Assembly (NCBI RefSeq): GCF_041949975.1
Contig: NZ_JBHFQG010000009.1
Span: 62,001-126,000 of the forward strand
Direction: 5' to 3'
DNA length: 64,000 bases
Source of the DNA: Alteribacillus sp041949975
Lineage (GTDB): Bacteria > Bacillota > Bacilli > Bacillales > Marinococcaceae
Positions 1 through 7,606 of this stretch are shown here, in pieces. The stretch's first letter is position 1. The number at the start of each line of letters is the position of its first letter. The position numbers were made by a program, and so were the translations under genes. The notes beneath the pieces were generated by a model. That model saw only the letters and a program-made list of their open reading frames with translations, searched no databases and had not been told where the DNA came from.

Positions 1-2
1 CA

Positions 3-719
3 CCAGAAAACAGCCCGGCAGCAGGGTATGGCACAAGTCCTTATTTTATATTCTCAGGGAAAGATGAAGACGGCAAAGAGTTTCACCTGATGGAAGTCAT
101 GTATGGCGGACTGCCGGGACGACCGATTGGTGATGGAATTGACGGTCATTCCTGGTGGCCGGCCTTCGTTAACATTCCAACCGAATATCTTGAAACCTAC
201 TATCCTCTTCAAATTGATTATTACAGAACGGGAACGGATTCTGGAGGAGCAGGGAAGCACCGCGGCGGGAATTGTAATGAAAAGCTCTATACGTTTAAAA
301 GCAATGGCATCGTCTCCATTCATGATGACAGAGCCAAAATTCAGCCATGGGGGATAAACAAAGGAGAACCAGGCACCTCCTCCTACAAGGTTCTCATACG
401 AAAAAATGGAGAAAAACAGGAACTTGGTTCAAAAGTGGATGAAATAGATGTTTATATAGGAGATCAGCTTCTCTTCGTAACAGGCGGAAGCGGCGGCTGG
501 GGAGATCCATTGGAAAGAGAGCCTGCCCTGGTCCAAAAAGATGTAAAACGTGGATTGGTCAGCAGAGAAAAAGCGGAGGCTGCTTACGGTGTCATTTTAA
601 ACGCAAACGATGAAATAGATGTGAAAGCAACCTTAGCACAACGAGACCAAATCAAGCAAAGCCGTCCTGCGCCTCAAGCCTTTCATTTTGGCAACCGCGA
701 CGAAGTGGTGACATCCTAA
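3..719 (+). CDS. Hydantoinase B/oxoprolinase family protein, C-terminal part
   Basis: The reading frame is open from the left edge, so the gene starts outside the window; 238 residues are visible. The segment with GGLPGRPIGDGIDGHSWWPA, then NIPTEYLETYYPL and DYYRTGTDSGGAGKHRGG is typical of the HyuB subunit of ATP-dependent hydantoinases, 5-oxoprolinase and acetophenone carboxylase. The Gly-rich GGSGGWGDPLERE segment near the end is the usual C-terminal HyuB signature. The family, with HyuA, hydrolyses or carboxylates cyclic amides or ketones in the cytoplasm; the substrate cannot be told from this piece. An MFS transporter and a flavin reductase follow on the same strand and may belong to the same catabolic set (inference). 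Confidence 0.85.
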   Translation, partial: PENSPAAGYGTSPYFIFSGKDEDGKEFHLMEVMYGGLPGRPIGDGIDGHSWWPAFVNIPTEYLETYYPLQIDYYRTGTDSGGAGKHRGGNCNEKLYTFKSNGIVSIHDDRAKIQPWGINKGEPGTSSYKVLIRKNGEKQELGSKVDEIDVYIGDQLLFVTGGSGGWGDPLEREPALVQKDVKRGLVSREKAEAAYGVILNANDEIDVKATLAQRDQIKQSRPAPQAFHFGNRDEVVTS

Positions 720-754
720 TCAAAGGAGAAAAAGGCTGTAGGAAACGCCTCTCC

Positions 755-797
755 AAAAAGATATGAAGTTTGCCTTTGGGTTTCTTCGCGTCTTTTT
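755..797 (+). terminator. Possible weak intrinsic terminator after the HyuB gene
   Basis: An imperfect inverted repeat (AAAAAGATATGAAG against CTTCGCGTCTTTTT) lies 36 bases after the HyuB stop and ends in a short T-run. The stem has three mismatches in its centre, so it is only a weak candidate. Confidence 0.35.
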
Positions 798-888
798 ATC
801 GTCAGCTGTTTTTACAGGCTAGAAACAAACACCGGTTTGCTTCGTCATGTATAATGGAAACATCAAGATTAAAAGAAGGTCAGTACTT

Positions 889-2151
889 ATGGGAAATCAA
901 TCACTAGCCAATCACGACATCGACACAGGTGTTCAAAAAAATCCGTGGCATATGCTCGGGTGGCTCCTTTTCACCCAGGTGCTTGTTGCGTTTGTCGGAC
1001 GGAGCCTGGCGCCGCTTGGTGTGTTTATCGGTGACAGTTTAATGCTTACAAACGCTCAGATCGGAATGCTCCCAGCAGCCCTGTTTTTTGGACAGTTTGC
1101 CGCCTCGATTCCATCCGGTATCTTAGTCGACCGGATTGGGACGAGGCCTTTACTGCTTGCGCTATCGCTTTGCCTCGGCCTCAGCTTTTTCTTTGCTGCG
1201 CTTACGTCAAGCTTCATACTGCTGCTTGCCTTTGTTATGATCGGCGGCTTCGGGTACGGTGCGATGCATCCAACATCAAACCGCGGCATTCTTTATTGGT
1301 TTGAGCGCCGGAGCCGCGGCACAGCGATGGGGATCAAGCAAATGGGGGTGACAGCCGGTTCGGCGCTGGCATCCCTTCTCTTAGTACCGCTCTCTGCTGC
1401 TTACGGCTGGCGTCCGGTTTTCATCGGTGCAGCGCTGCTTTTAGCAGCCGCCGGTTTCATCAGCTATCTTCGTTACCGAGATGCCAAACCGATTTCAAAA
1501 GAGCCTAAGAAAAAGAGTGAAAACACGTGGAACACCCTGTTAAGCATGGGCAAAAACCGGGCACTGCTTCTGGTGAGCGGAGGAGCCATTGGTTTAAACG
1601 GCGCGCAAATGGTGGTAAATACGTATATTATTATTTATACCACCCAGATCATCGGCATATCCGTTGCACTGGCAGCCATCCTGCTCGTCATTTCAGAAAT
1701 CGCCGGATCCATCGGCCGCGTCGGCTGGGGCGTAGTGAGCGACCGCTTGTTCAACGGCAACCGTTTTATTTTGATGAGCGTTATCGCCATTATTTCTGCA
1801 GCTTCCTCTGTCATTATGGCGCTGTTTCAGCCGGGAACTCCATTTTTATATGTAGCGGTGCTCGCGTTTGTATTCGGTCTTTGTGTCGCCGGCTTTAACG
1901 GCCTCTGGATGAATGCCGCCACGGAGCTTGTACCGCTGAAACAAGCCGGCCTTGCGAGCGGATTTAGCATCAGCGTCGGCTCCTGGGGCGTGATTATCGG
2001 GCCGCCGCTGTTTGGGTTTGTGACAGATATGACCGGCACATTCACCGCCGGCTGGTACGCGTTAGCTGCCGTGCTTGCGATCACTGCGATCCTATTTATC
2101 TATCTCCATCTATCTCAACAAACGAAAGGAGAAATAAATTATGCCGAATAA
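889..2151 (+). CDS. MFS transporter
   Basis: A 420-residue protein with about twelve hydrophobic segments and the major facilitator loop motif between helices 2 and 3 (GILVDRIGTRPLLL). This is a proton-driven or exchange permease of the cytoplasmic membrane. It resembles the cyanate/glucarate/organic acid branch (GFGYGAMHPTSNRGILYWF around helix 4), but the substrate is not identifiable. An upstream in-frame ATG exists at 847, but the ATG at 889 has an AGAAGG ribosome binding site at proper distance and starts a normal cytoplasmic N-terminus, so I chose it. The stop overlaps the following flavin reductase start by 11 bases, so the two are translationally coupled. Confidence 0.85.
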   Translation: MGNQSLANHDIDTGVQKNPWHMLGWLLFTQVLVAFVGRSLAPLGVFIGDSLMLTNAQIGMLPAALFFGQFAASIPSGILVDRIGTRPLLLALSLCLGLSFFFAALTSSFILLLAFVMIGGFGYGAMHPTSNRGILYWFERRSRGTAMGIKQMGVTAGSALASLLLVPLSAAYGWRPVFIGAALLLAAAGFISYLRYRDAKPISKEPKKKSENTWNTLLSMGKNRALLLVSGGAIGLNGAQMVVNTYIIIYTTQIIGISVALAAILLVISEIAGSIGRVGWGVVSDRLFNGNRFILMSVIAIISAASSVIMALFQPGTPFLYVAVLAFVFGLCVAGFNGLWMNAATELVPLKQAGLASGFSISVGSWGVIIGPPLFGFVTDMTGTFTAGWYALAAVLAITAILFIYLHLSQQTKGEINYAE

Positions 2152-2761
2152 TAAAGCACACGTCTTTAACCCGGACGAACTGGAAACAAAGCAAATGTAC
2201 AAGCTTTTAATCGGATCGGTCGTACCGCGTCCAATCGCCTGGATCTCTTCAAAAAGCAAAGACGGTATCTTAAATCTAGCACCCTTCAGCTTTTTCACTG
2301 TTGCCTCCAGGCAGCCGCCGACCCTCGCCGTATCAATCGGCCCGGGTGTGATGGAAAGAGAAGGGACGGTTAAAGACACGCTTACCAACATTCGCGACAC
2401 CGAAGAATACGTCATTAATGTCGTTCCAGACGCACTCGGAAACGCGATGCACGAATCATCACAGCACGTACAGCCTGAAGTGAACGAATTCGAAAGAGCC
2501 GATCTCACACCCGAACCATCTGAAACAATCAGCGTTCCGGCTGTAAAAGAATCGCCGATCGCCTTCGAATGCAAGCTCGACAAAATTATTCCCGTCGGCA
2601 GCGACCACATGGTACTTGGCCAAGTCCAGCGCGCCCGCATCGACGACTCTGCCTATCTTGGGAACTTTAAAACCGACATCGAAAACTGGAAACCGCTCGC
2701 CCGCCTCGCCGGAGACTATGCCTCCCTCACACCGGCGTTCAAGCTGCCAAGAGAAGAATAA
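2141..2761 (+). CDS. Flavin reductase family protein (FMN-binding split barrel)
   Basis: A 206-residue protein with the flavin-reductase-like signature: an N-terminal YKLLIGSVVPRPIAWISSKS segment for flavin binding, then NLAPFSFFTVASRQPPTLAVSIG, the two most conserved parts of the DIM6/NTAB family. Such proteins bind FMN and reduce it with NAD(P)H, or act as small flavoproteins of unknown substrate, in the cytoplasm. A GGAG ribosome binding site sits within the end of the MFS gene. Coupling to that transporter, and possibly to the HyuB gene upstream, suggests a shared degradative pathway (inference). A strong terminator follows immediately. Confidence 0.85.
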   Translation: MPNNKAHVFNPDELETKQMYKLLIGSVVPRPIAWISSKSKDGILNLAPFSFFTVASRQPPTLAVSIGPGVMEREGTVKDTLTNIRDTEEYVINVVPDALGNAMHESSQHVQPEVNEFERADLTPEPSETISVPAVKESPIAFECKLDKIIPVGSDHMVLGQVQRARIDDSAYLGNFKTDIENWKPLARLAGDYASLTPAFKLPREE

Positions 2762-2766
2762 ATCGG

Positions 2767-2796
2767 AAAAAGAGCTGGTAAAACACCGGCTCTTTT
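2767..2796 (+). terminator. Intrinsic terminator of the MFS-flavin reductase operon
   Basis: AAAAGAGCTGGT and ACCGGCTCTTTT form a 12-bp stem with one G:U pair and a 5-6 base loop, ending in TTTT, six bases after the stop codon. Confidence 0.8.
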
Positions 2797-2829
2797 CTCG
2801 TAGATAGGAAAGTATATAATGTTGCGCTT

Positions 2830-2999
2830 TGATGTCTAGTTTCAGCGCCCAGCCTCTCGGAGGCCCATGTGGAAGGAGGCGTGAACGTCCTGTTCGCAAC
2901 GCAGAAGTCAGCTCATCCAGGGCAGTTCGGCGTCGTCACAGGACGTGACGAATTTGCCCGAACATCATCTTTCTTAGGGCGCATACGCTTTTCTTATCT
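2830..2999 (+). repeat. Bacillus-type extragenic repeat element
   Basis: The stretch begins GATGTCTAGTTTCAGCGCCC and ends GGGCGCATACGCTTTTCTTA, the typical two borders of an abundant extragenic repeat of Bacillaceae (from memory of such sequences). Inside are short hairpins: GAACGTCCTGTTC, GTCACAGGACGTGAC and GTTCGG paired with CCGAAC. It fills the gap between the flavin reductase terminator and the tyrosine phosphatase. Related GTCCTG hairpin units recur at 36478-36600. Confidence 0.6.
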
Positions 3000-3114
3000 G
3001 TCACTATTTCCCTATTTTTGTCAATTGTATAGAATTCCTTTAAAAGGGGTGCTAAGATGTATCTAGCAGGCCTATTATCACTATGAAAACCATTGAAAAG
3101 GAGTGGCTGCTGCC

Positions 3115-3879
3115 ATGATTGATCTTCATTGCCATATCCTTCCGGGGATCGATGATGGTCCAAAAACCATCGAAGAAAGTATGGAGCTTGCCAGAGCTGC
3201 AGAAGCAGATGGTATACATACTCTAATAGCGACACCGCATCATCGAAACGGAGCGTATGACAACCCGGGAGATACCATTCCTCATCTCGTAGACTATGTA
3301 AATAGAGTGATAAAAAATTCTCAGATTGATGTTACCGTACTGCCGGGACAGGAAAACCGTATAACGGGAGAGCTTCTAGAAGAACTACAGCAAGGTACAG
3401 CCATTCCGCTTAATCATAGCCGTTATGTATTTGTAGAATTCTCGAGCGTGCAGGTCCCTCAATATACGAGCCGGTTATTTTTTGATATGCAGGTCGAAGG
3501 GTACGTACCGATTATTGTTCACCCGGAGCGAAACCAAACCTTTTTAGAGCACCCAAACAAATTATATGAACTGATTAAAGGGGGAGCCCTAACACAGGTG
3601 ACCGCCCATTGCTTTACGAAGAAAGCTCCTAAAAAAGCGAGACAATTTGCAGAACTTCTGCTGGATCATCAGATGCTGCATCTTGTGGCGACGGATGCTC
3701 ACGACGTAAAAAACAGGCCGTTTGACCTGAGTAAGGCTTACCGGTTCATGGAGAGCAAACAGGGAGAAGAGGAAATCTTTTATCTGATGGATAACGCCCA
3801 GCGAATAGCAGAGAATGAAGACATCTATCCAGAACCGCCGGAGCGGGTGAAAAAGAAGAAGTTTCTCGGCATTTTTTAA
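3115..3879 (+). CDS. CpsB/YwqE-type protein-tyrosine phosphatase (PHP fold)
   Basis: A 254-residue member of the PHP-fold phosphatases that dephosphorylate BY-kinases. The metal-binding motifs are visible in order: MIDLHCHILPGIDDGP at the very N-terminus, ATPHHRNG near residue 40, PGQENRITG, IIVHPERN near residue 140 and VATDAHDVKNRPF near residue 200. The ATG at 3115 is preferred over a GTG at 3103, because GGAG at 3100-3103 would overlap the latter. Its likely target is the BY-kinase at 5750, so it belongs functionally to the exopolysaccharide locus although an oppositely oriented LCP gene separates them. A bidirectional terminator follows. Confidence 0.9.
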   Translation: MIDLHCHILPGIDDGPKTIEESMELARAAEADGIHTLIATPHHRNGAYDNPGDTIPHLVDYVNRVIKNSQIDVTVLPGQENRITGELLEELQQGTAIPLNHSRYVFVEFSSVQVPQYTSRLFFDMQVEGYVPIIVHPERNQTFLEHPNKLYELIKGGALTQVTAHCFTKKAPKKARQFAELLLDHQMLHLVATDAHDVKNRPFDLSKAYRFMESKQGEEEIFYLMDNAQRIAENEDIYPEPPERVKKKKFLGIF

Positions 3880-3889
3880 GCGAACGTAG

Positions 3890-3937
3890 AAAAAAGACGA
3901 CAGGCTGCGCATGTTAGCGCCACTTGTCGTCTTTTTT
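3890..3937. terminator. Bidirectional terminator between convergent phosphatase and LCP genes
   Basis: AAAAAAGACGACAGG pairs with CCACTTGTCGTCTTTTTT (one bulge) around a loop. A-run and T-run on either side allow it to stop transcription from both the + strand phosphatase gene and the - strand LCP gene. Confidence 0.85.
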
Positions 3938-3939
3938 CT

Positions 3940-4842
3940 CTAATCTAATTCCAAATGTTTTCGGAGAGTCTCAGAAACATGATTTCGGACCTCTTCATGG
4001 ATATTCATATAGTATATTCCATCAATCGTTGTACCATCCCCACTCATTTCCAGGGTTTCAATATTGTGCCTCGAAGACCGGTAATCATCTTGAAAGTCCT
4101 TCATTTCGTCAAATGTCATATTCGTACGGACATTTTCCCCTAGTATACTAAGAAAGTCCCCGGCTTTTATGATGGAAGAAAGATTCGCCCCTTCATGAAT
4201 GATGGCATCTACAACATCTCGCTGGCGCTCATTTCTGCCAAGATCGCCTTCCGGATCTTCCTTTCGCATTCTCACATAAGCCAAAGCTTCTTCGCCGCTT
4301 AAATGAAGCTCGCCTTCAGGAAAATCAAACCCCTTGTGTTCGAATGCAAGATTATTATTCACGGTAACTCCATCTACGGTATCTACAATATCTTCAAATC
4401 CATCAAGATTAATAGAAACAATATAGTCAATCGGGATATTCAGGAAATTCTCGACGGTGTCTATTGCCATTTGCGCCCCGCCGAAAGCATACGCATGATT
4501 AATTTTATCTTCCCTGCCGCGGCCGATAATTTCAGTGCGGGTATCACGGGGGATACTCACCATTTTGATAGACTCTTTGTTTGGGTTAACGGTCAGGACG
4601 ATCATCGTATCAGAGCGGCCTGATTCGGTATCTTCGTTATCAATCCCCAGCAGTAAAAAGGAAATAGGATCATCTTTTTCCGGACTTGCTGCTGCTTCCC
4701 GGTGATTGCTCTCTCGTACAATATTTTCATGCATCGTACTGGCTGTATCAGAAATAGAAGAGTATAAGTAATACGCATATCCTCCAACCGCCAATACCAA
4801 AAAACCTATCATGCCGCCAATAATAATCAGCAACTTTTTCAT
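3940..4842 (-). CDS. LytR-CpsA-Psr (LCP) family ligase
   Basis: A 300-residue protein with a short cytoplasmic start MKK, one membrane helix (about residues 4-26) and an extracellular LCP domain. LCP hallmarks are present: FLLLGIDNEDTESGRSDTMI, KMVSIPRDTRTEI, KINHAYAFGGAQMAIDTVENF and VRMRKEDPEGDLGRNERQ, carrying the Asp and Arg residues that bind the pyrophosphate of the lipid-linked donor. LCP enzymes transfer undecaprenyl-linked glycopolymers to peptidoglycan. The position between the tyrosine phosphatase and the chain-length modulator suggests attachment of the polysaccharide made here (inference). A close paralogue lies at 32876-33769. Start ATG has TAGGAGA upstream. Confidence 0.9.
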   Translation of the reverse strand: MKKLLIIIGGMIGFLVLAVGGYAYYLYSSISDTASTMHENIVRESNHREAAASPEKDDPISFLLLGIDNEDTESGRSDTMIVLTVNPNKESIKMVSIPRDTRTEIIGRGREDKINHAYAFGGAQMAIDTVENFLNIPIDYIVSINLDGFEDIVDTVDGVTVNNNLAFEHKGFDFPEGELHLSGEEALAYVRMRKEDPEGDLGRNERQRDVVDAIIHEGANLSSIIKAGDFLSILGENVRTNMTFDEMKDFQDDYRSSRHNIETLEMSGDGTTIDGIYYMNIHEEVRNHVSETLRKHLELD

Positions 4843-4891
4843 CCGTCTTTTCTCCTATCTTCCTATAGTATTAAGCATGTATGATTTTGTT

Positions 4892-4920
4892 AGTATAGAA
4901 CGATTGTCAAAAAATTTCAA
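4892..4920 (-). promoter_or_regulatory. Sigma-A-type promoter of the LCP gene
   Basis: Read on the minus strand: TTGAAA, 17-base spacer, TATACT, about 50 bases before the start codon. The paralogous LCP gene has the same two boxes with the same spacing at 33818-33846, which supports both calls. Confidence 0.65.
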
Positions 4921-5019
4921 TACTTTGTGTCAAACATCTGAGAGATTATGGTACAATTTCAAAGAAGTACATTGATCGCACCTATGGTAGGCGTTTTAAA
5001 TAACATCACGGAGGTACAA

Positions 5020-5769
5020 ATGGAAGAAACAATTAGTTTAAAAGAAATCTTTGAAACGCTGAAAAAACGTCTTGTCTTCATTATATTGATCACTTTGGGA
5101 GCGGTAGCAGCAAGTGCTATTATCACGTTCTTTGTTCTTACACCGCAATACGAGGCTTCTACCCAAATTCTAGTGAATCAATCATCAACTGATAGAGAGC
5201 AGCTCACCGCAAATGAATTGCAAAGTAATCGAGAACTGATTAATACCTACAATGTCATTATGAAAAGTCCGGCGATTCTAGAACAAGTGCAGCAAGAACT
5301 AAGCAGCAGCTTAAGTGTACAATCCATCAACGACAAAATTACCGTATCCTCGGAAGAAGACTCACAAGTAGTTGCCCTTACTGTGACAGATGAGGATCCT
5401 GTGTATGCTGCAGAAATAGCGAACACTACAGCCGAAGTGTTCGAACAAGAAATAGTGGATATTATGAACATCGATAATGTTAGTATTCTATCTGAAGCTG
5501 CCCTGTCTGATAATGCGTCTCCCGTCTCCCCGCAGCCTGCCCTTAATATGGCCATCGCTTTTGTAATGGGGCTGATGACAGGAATAGGACTAGCTTTCTT
5601 GCTGGAATTTCTCGATAATACAATCAAAACAGAGAAAGACTTGGAAAAAGAATTGGAGATTCCCGTCCTTGGCGTCATTTCTGAAATAGAGCAGGAAGAT
5701 ATTAAACAAACAAGCAGCAGCAATGCTCGAGAAGGGAGGAAGCGTAAGGGTGTGGAAAAAATCTCGTAA
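5020..5769 (+). CDS. Wzz/YveK-type chain-length determinant, BY-kinase modulator
   Basis: A 249-residue polysaccharide co-polymerase of the Gram-positive split type (YwqC/YveK/CapA). It has an N-terminal helix (about residues 19-42), an extracellular domain with the SSTDREQLTANELQSNRELINTYNVIMKSP stretch typical of Wzz proteins (here residues about 54-83), a proline-rich SPVSPQPALNMAIAF lead-in to a second helix (about 182-202), and a cytoplasmic tail that activates the kinase encoded next. GGAGGT at 5010-5015 fixes the start at ATG 5020; an upstream ATG at 4948 lacks such a site. It overlaps the kinase reading frame by about 20 bases, so the pair is co-translated. Confidence 0.9.
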   Translation: MEETISLKEIFETLKKRLVFIILITLGAVAASAIITFFVLTPQYEASTQILVNQSSTDREQLTANELQSNRELINTYNVIMKSPAILEQVQQELSSSLSVQSINDKITVSSEEDSQVVALTVTDEDPVYAAEIANTTAEVFEQEIVDIMNIDNVSILSEAALSDNASPVSPQPALNMAIAFVMGLMTGIGLAFLLEFLDNTIKTEKDLEKELEIPVLGVISEIEQEDIKQTSSSNAREGRKRKGVEKIS

Positions 5770-6451
5770 AACGAAATCAGAATTAAAAAAAAGAAACGCG
5801 TTGATTACCGAATCCAATCCCAAGTCTCCCATTTCGGAACAATTTCGTAATGTTCGAACCAATTTGCAGTATGCCTCCATAGACGAGGATGTTTCCGTTA
5901 TCATGACAACCTCTTCTGGACCAGGAGAAGGGAAGTCTACGGTGAACAGTAATGTAGCTGTCTCAATTGCTCAGCAAGGGAAAAAAGTGCTCGTCATTGA
6001 TGCTGACCTGAGAAAACCAACCGTTCATTATATTTTTCAAACGACGAATCAGTATGGATTAAGTAATTCTCTAACAAGCCCCGACACGCTTACCGATTCC
6101 ATTAAGAAAACAAAGGTGGAAGGGTTGGAGGTACTGACATCTGGGCCCATTCCTCCTAACCCTTCGGAGCTGCTAGGCTCAAATCGAATGAAAACCTTCA
6201 TCGCTTCGTTAAAAGAAACCTATGATTATATCATTCTAGATACTCCGCCTCTTTTAGCGGTAACGGATGCACAAATTTTAGCTGGTTTGTGTGACGGCGT
6301 GATTCTTGTTGTGAGCAGCAAGCAAACGACAAAGGAAGAAGCGGCTAAGGCAAAAGAGCTGTTGAAACATACGAATGCCAAAATATTAGGCGGTGTCCTG
6401 AACCGCCAGGACAAAAAAGCCGGAAACTATATGTACTATTACGGCCAGTAA
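5750..6451 (+). CDS. CpsD/YwqD-type BY-family tyrosine kinase
   Basis: A 233-residue cytoplasmic bacterial tyrosine kinase. Walker A SSGPGEGKST lies near residues 55-64, Walker A' KVLVIDADLRKP near 79-90 and Walker B YDYIILDTPPLLAVTDA near 160. The C-terminus NYMYYYGQ is a short Tyr cluster, the autophosphorylation site of this family. It works with the modulator encoded upstream and the phosphatase at 3115 to control chain length and export. I favour GTG 5750, seated about ten bases after GGGAGG; an in-frame ATG at 5723 lies before that site. A terminator follows. Confidence 0.9.
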   Translation: MWKKSRKTKSELKKRNALITESNPKSPISEQFRNVRTNLQYASIDEDVSVIMTTSSGPGEGKSTVNSNVAVSIAQQGKKVLVIDADLRKPTVHYIFQTTNQYGLSNSLTSPDTLTDSIKKTKVEGLEVLTSGPIPPNPSELLGSNRMKTFIASLKETYDYIILDTPPLLAVTDAQILAGLCDGVILVVSSKQTTKEEAAKAKELLKHTNAKILGGVLNRQDKKAGNYMYYYGQ

Positions 6452-6460
6452 AAAAGAAAG

Positions 6461-6495
6461 AAAACTGTCTGCGAATAAATCCAGACAGTTTTTTT
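6461..6495 (+). terminator. Intrinsic terminator after the BY-kinase gene
   Basis: AAACTGTCTG and CAGACAGTTT form a 10-bp perfect stem followed by seven T residues, 10 bases after the kinase stop. It isolates the modulator/kinase pair from the main polysaccharide operon. Confidence 0.85.
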
Positions 6496-6603
6496 ATGTG
6501 TTAAAAGATGGAGTTGTAATGAATACGTAAACTTAAAACAGAGGAAAAGATAGTATAGTAAGATAAAAGATTTATTAATTTCAAATTATTTCCTAAATAA
6601 GCG

Positions 6604-6632
6604 TTGACTTTAGATGTGCGGAGGAGTAAAAT
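6604..6632 (+). promoter_or_regulatory. Candidate promoter of the main exopolysaccharide operon
   Basis: TTGACT, 17-base spacer, TAAAAT, about 95 bases before the winged-helix regulator. This is the only good promoter-like pair I see after the kinase terminator, so it may drive the regulator, the EAR-like RNA and the following operon (inference). Confidence 0.5.
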
Positions 6633-6728
6633 TTCTACTCATAAGGACCCAAATATTACAAGTAGATACAAAATTAGATATCATTAGCAAGAAAATCATA
6701 AAAATAGACACGATAGCAGGTGGACGAT

Positions 6729-7238
6729 GTGCTAGAACATCTTATTACATCAAAAACAAGGCTGCGAATGCTGTTGAAATTTTTCTTGCATCCAGAGAAC
6801 TCGGCATACTTACGGGAATTAGCAAATGAATTTGGGGATTCGACAAATGCCGTGCGAGTAGAGCTTAATAGACTGGCAGAAGCAAAGCTGCTTAGAAAAG
6901 AAGAAGCAGGGAACCGAATTGTTTATCAAGCGAACCAGGACCACGCTGTCTTTCCATCCTTAAAAAAGCTAGTTCGTCAATCCGTTCAATGGGACGACCT
7001 CTACGCCGCAGCGAAAAGGATTGGGGCAGAAGCCATATTCTTAAGAGAATCCGAAAAATTAAAAACATTTAGTTACTTGTTAGTGCATCCAAGCAATACA
7101 TACAGCTGCTTTCATAGAGTAGAAGAGAAGGATCATTCGCTAGACTTGCTTGTTATTTCAGAAGACGAACTCGAATCCGTAAAAGCAGAAAGCCAGTCAT
7201 GCTTTCTTATATGGAAAGACAACGAGAGACATGCCTAA
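6729..7238 (+). CDS. Winged-helix DNA-binding protein of the polysaccharide locus
   Basis: About 169 residues. The first 70 form an ArsR-like winged helix: VLEHLITSKTRLRMLLKFF, recognition region YLRELANEFGDSTNAVRVEL, wing LLRKEEAGNRIVYQAN. The rest (AKRIGAEAIFLRESEKLKTF, LDLLVISEDELE) looks like a small alpha/beta domain related to that of similar regulators in polysaccharide clusters, but is not a complete nucleotidyltransferase. GTG 6729 lies five bases after AGCAGGTGG; GTG 6720 would overlap that site. It sits between the kinase terminator and the EAR-like RNA, so it probably regulates or helps antiterminate this operon (inference). Confidence 0.75.
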   Translation: MLEHLITSKTRLRMLLKFFLHPENSAYLRELANEFGDSTNAVRVELNRLAEAKLLRKEEAGNRIVYQANQDHAVFPSLKKLVRQSVQWDDLYAAAKRIGAEAIFLRESEKLKTFSYLLVHPSNTYSCFHRVEEKDHSLDLLVISEDELESVKAESQSCFLIWKDNERHA

Positions 7239-7266
7239 TACTTGGATTGACAAACTTTTGGTAAAC

Positions 7267-7415
7267 GCCTGTCGCACTACTATCACTACAGGCACTCGGC
7301 CGTGCTGTGGGACCCTGCAACCGCACTCCTTAGGCGCCCGTTGCCACTGGTGCGGTGTGAGGAAAGGTTAGATGCCTGTAAGAAAGGCTGAAGTGCCCTG
7401 AACAGCCTCGACAGG
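7267..7415 (+). ncRNA. EAR/epsC-type structured leader RNA (processive antitermination)
   Basis: About 150 bases with four stacked hairpins. GCCTGT pairs with ACAGGC (7267-7272/7288-7293). GCAC pairs with GTGC around 7292-7305. CCGCAC pairs with GTGCGG (7321-7326/7350-7355) enclosing GGCG...GCC. CCTGT pairs with ACAGG (7375-7379/7411-7415) around a nested AGGCTG/CAGCCT stem (7385-7390/7403-7408). Its place directly before the epsC homologue matches the EAR element of Bacillus eps operons, which lets RNA polymerase read through distal terminators. Such terminators exist at 7434-7457 and 10343-10386. Assignment rests on position and structure; no covariance model was run. Confidence 0.7.
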
Positions 7416-7433
7416 TAAATGTTCTCCAGACAG

Positions 7434-7457
7434 AAAAGGCTGGTTTGTGCCTTTTAT
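7434..7457 (+). terminator. Terminator-like hairpin just after the EAR-like RNA
   Basis: AAAAGGC (7434-7440) pairs with GCCTTTT (7449-7455) around an 8-base loop, with a short T-tract inside the stem. It lies between the structured RNA and the epsC-like gene and would be an immediate antitermination target. Confidence 0.45.
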
Positions 7458-7606
7458 GACTAGAGGTTATTTAACCCCGAGAGGCTGGGCAAGATGATGC
7501 GTTGCATGGTAAAAGGATGCATATTGTCTTGAGAGAATAAAGAGAGAACGTTCTTTCAAGAGAGGATGCATGGGAAGAGCATACTTTAAAAAAGGGGAGG
7601 ATGGAA

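Noticed and set aside
7250..7600. T-box or other metabolite riboswitch before the epsC-like gene
   Set aside because: No T-box sequence or specifier loop; location before epsC and the hairpin set fit the EAR element better.
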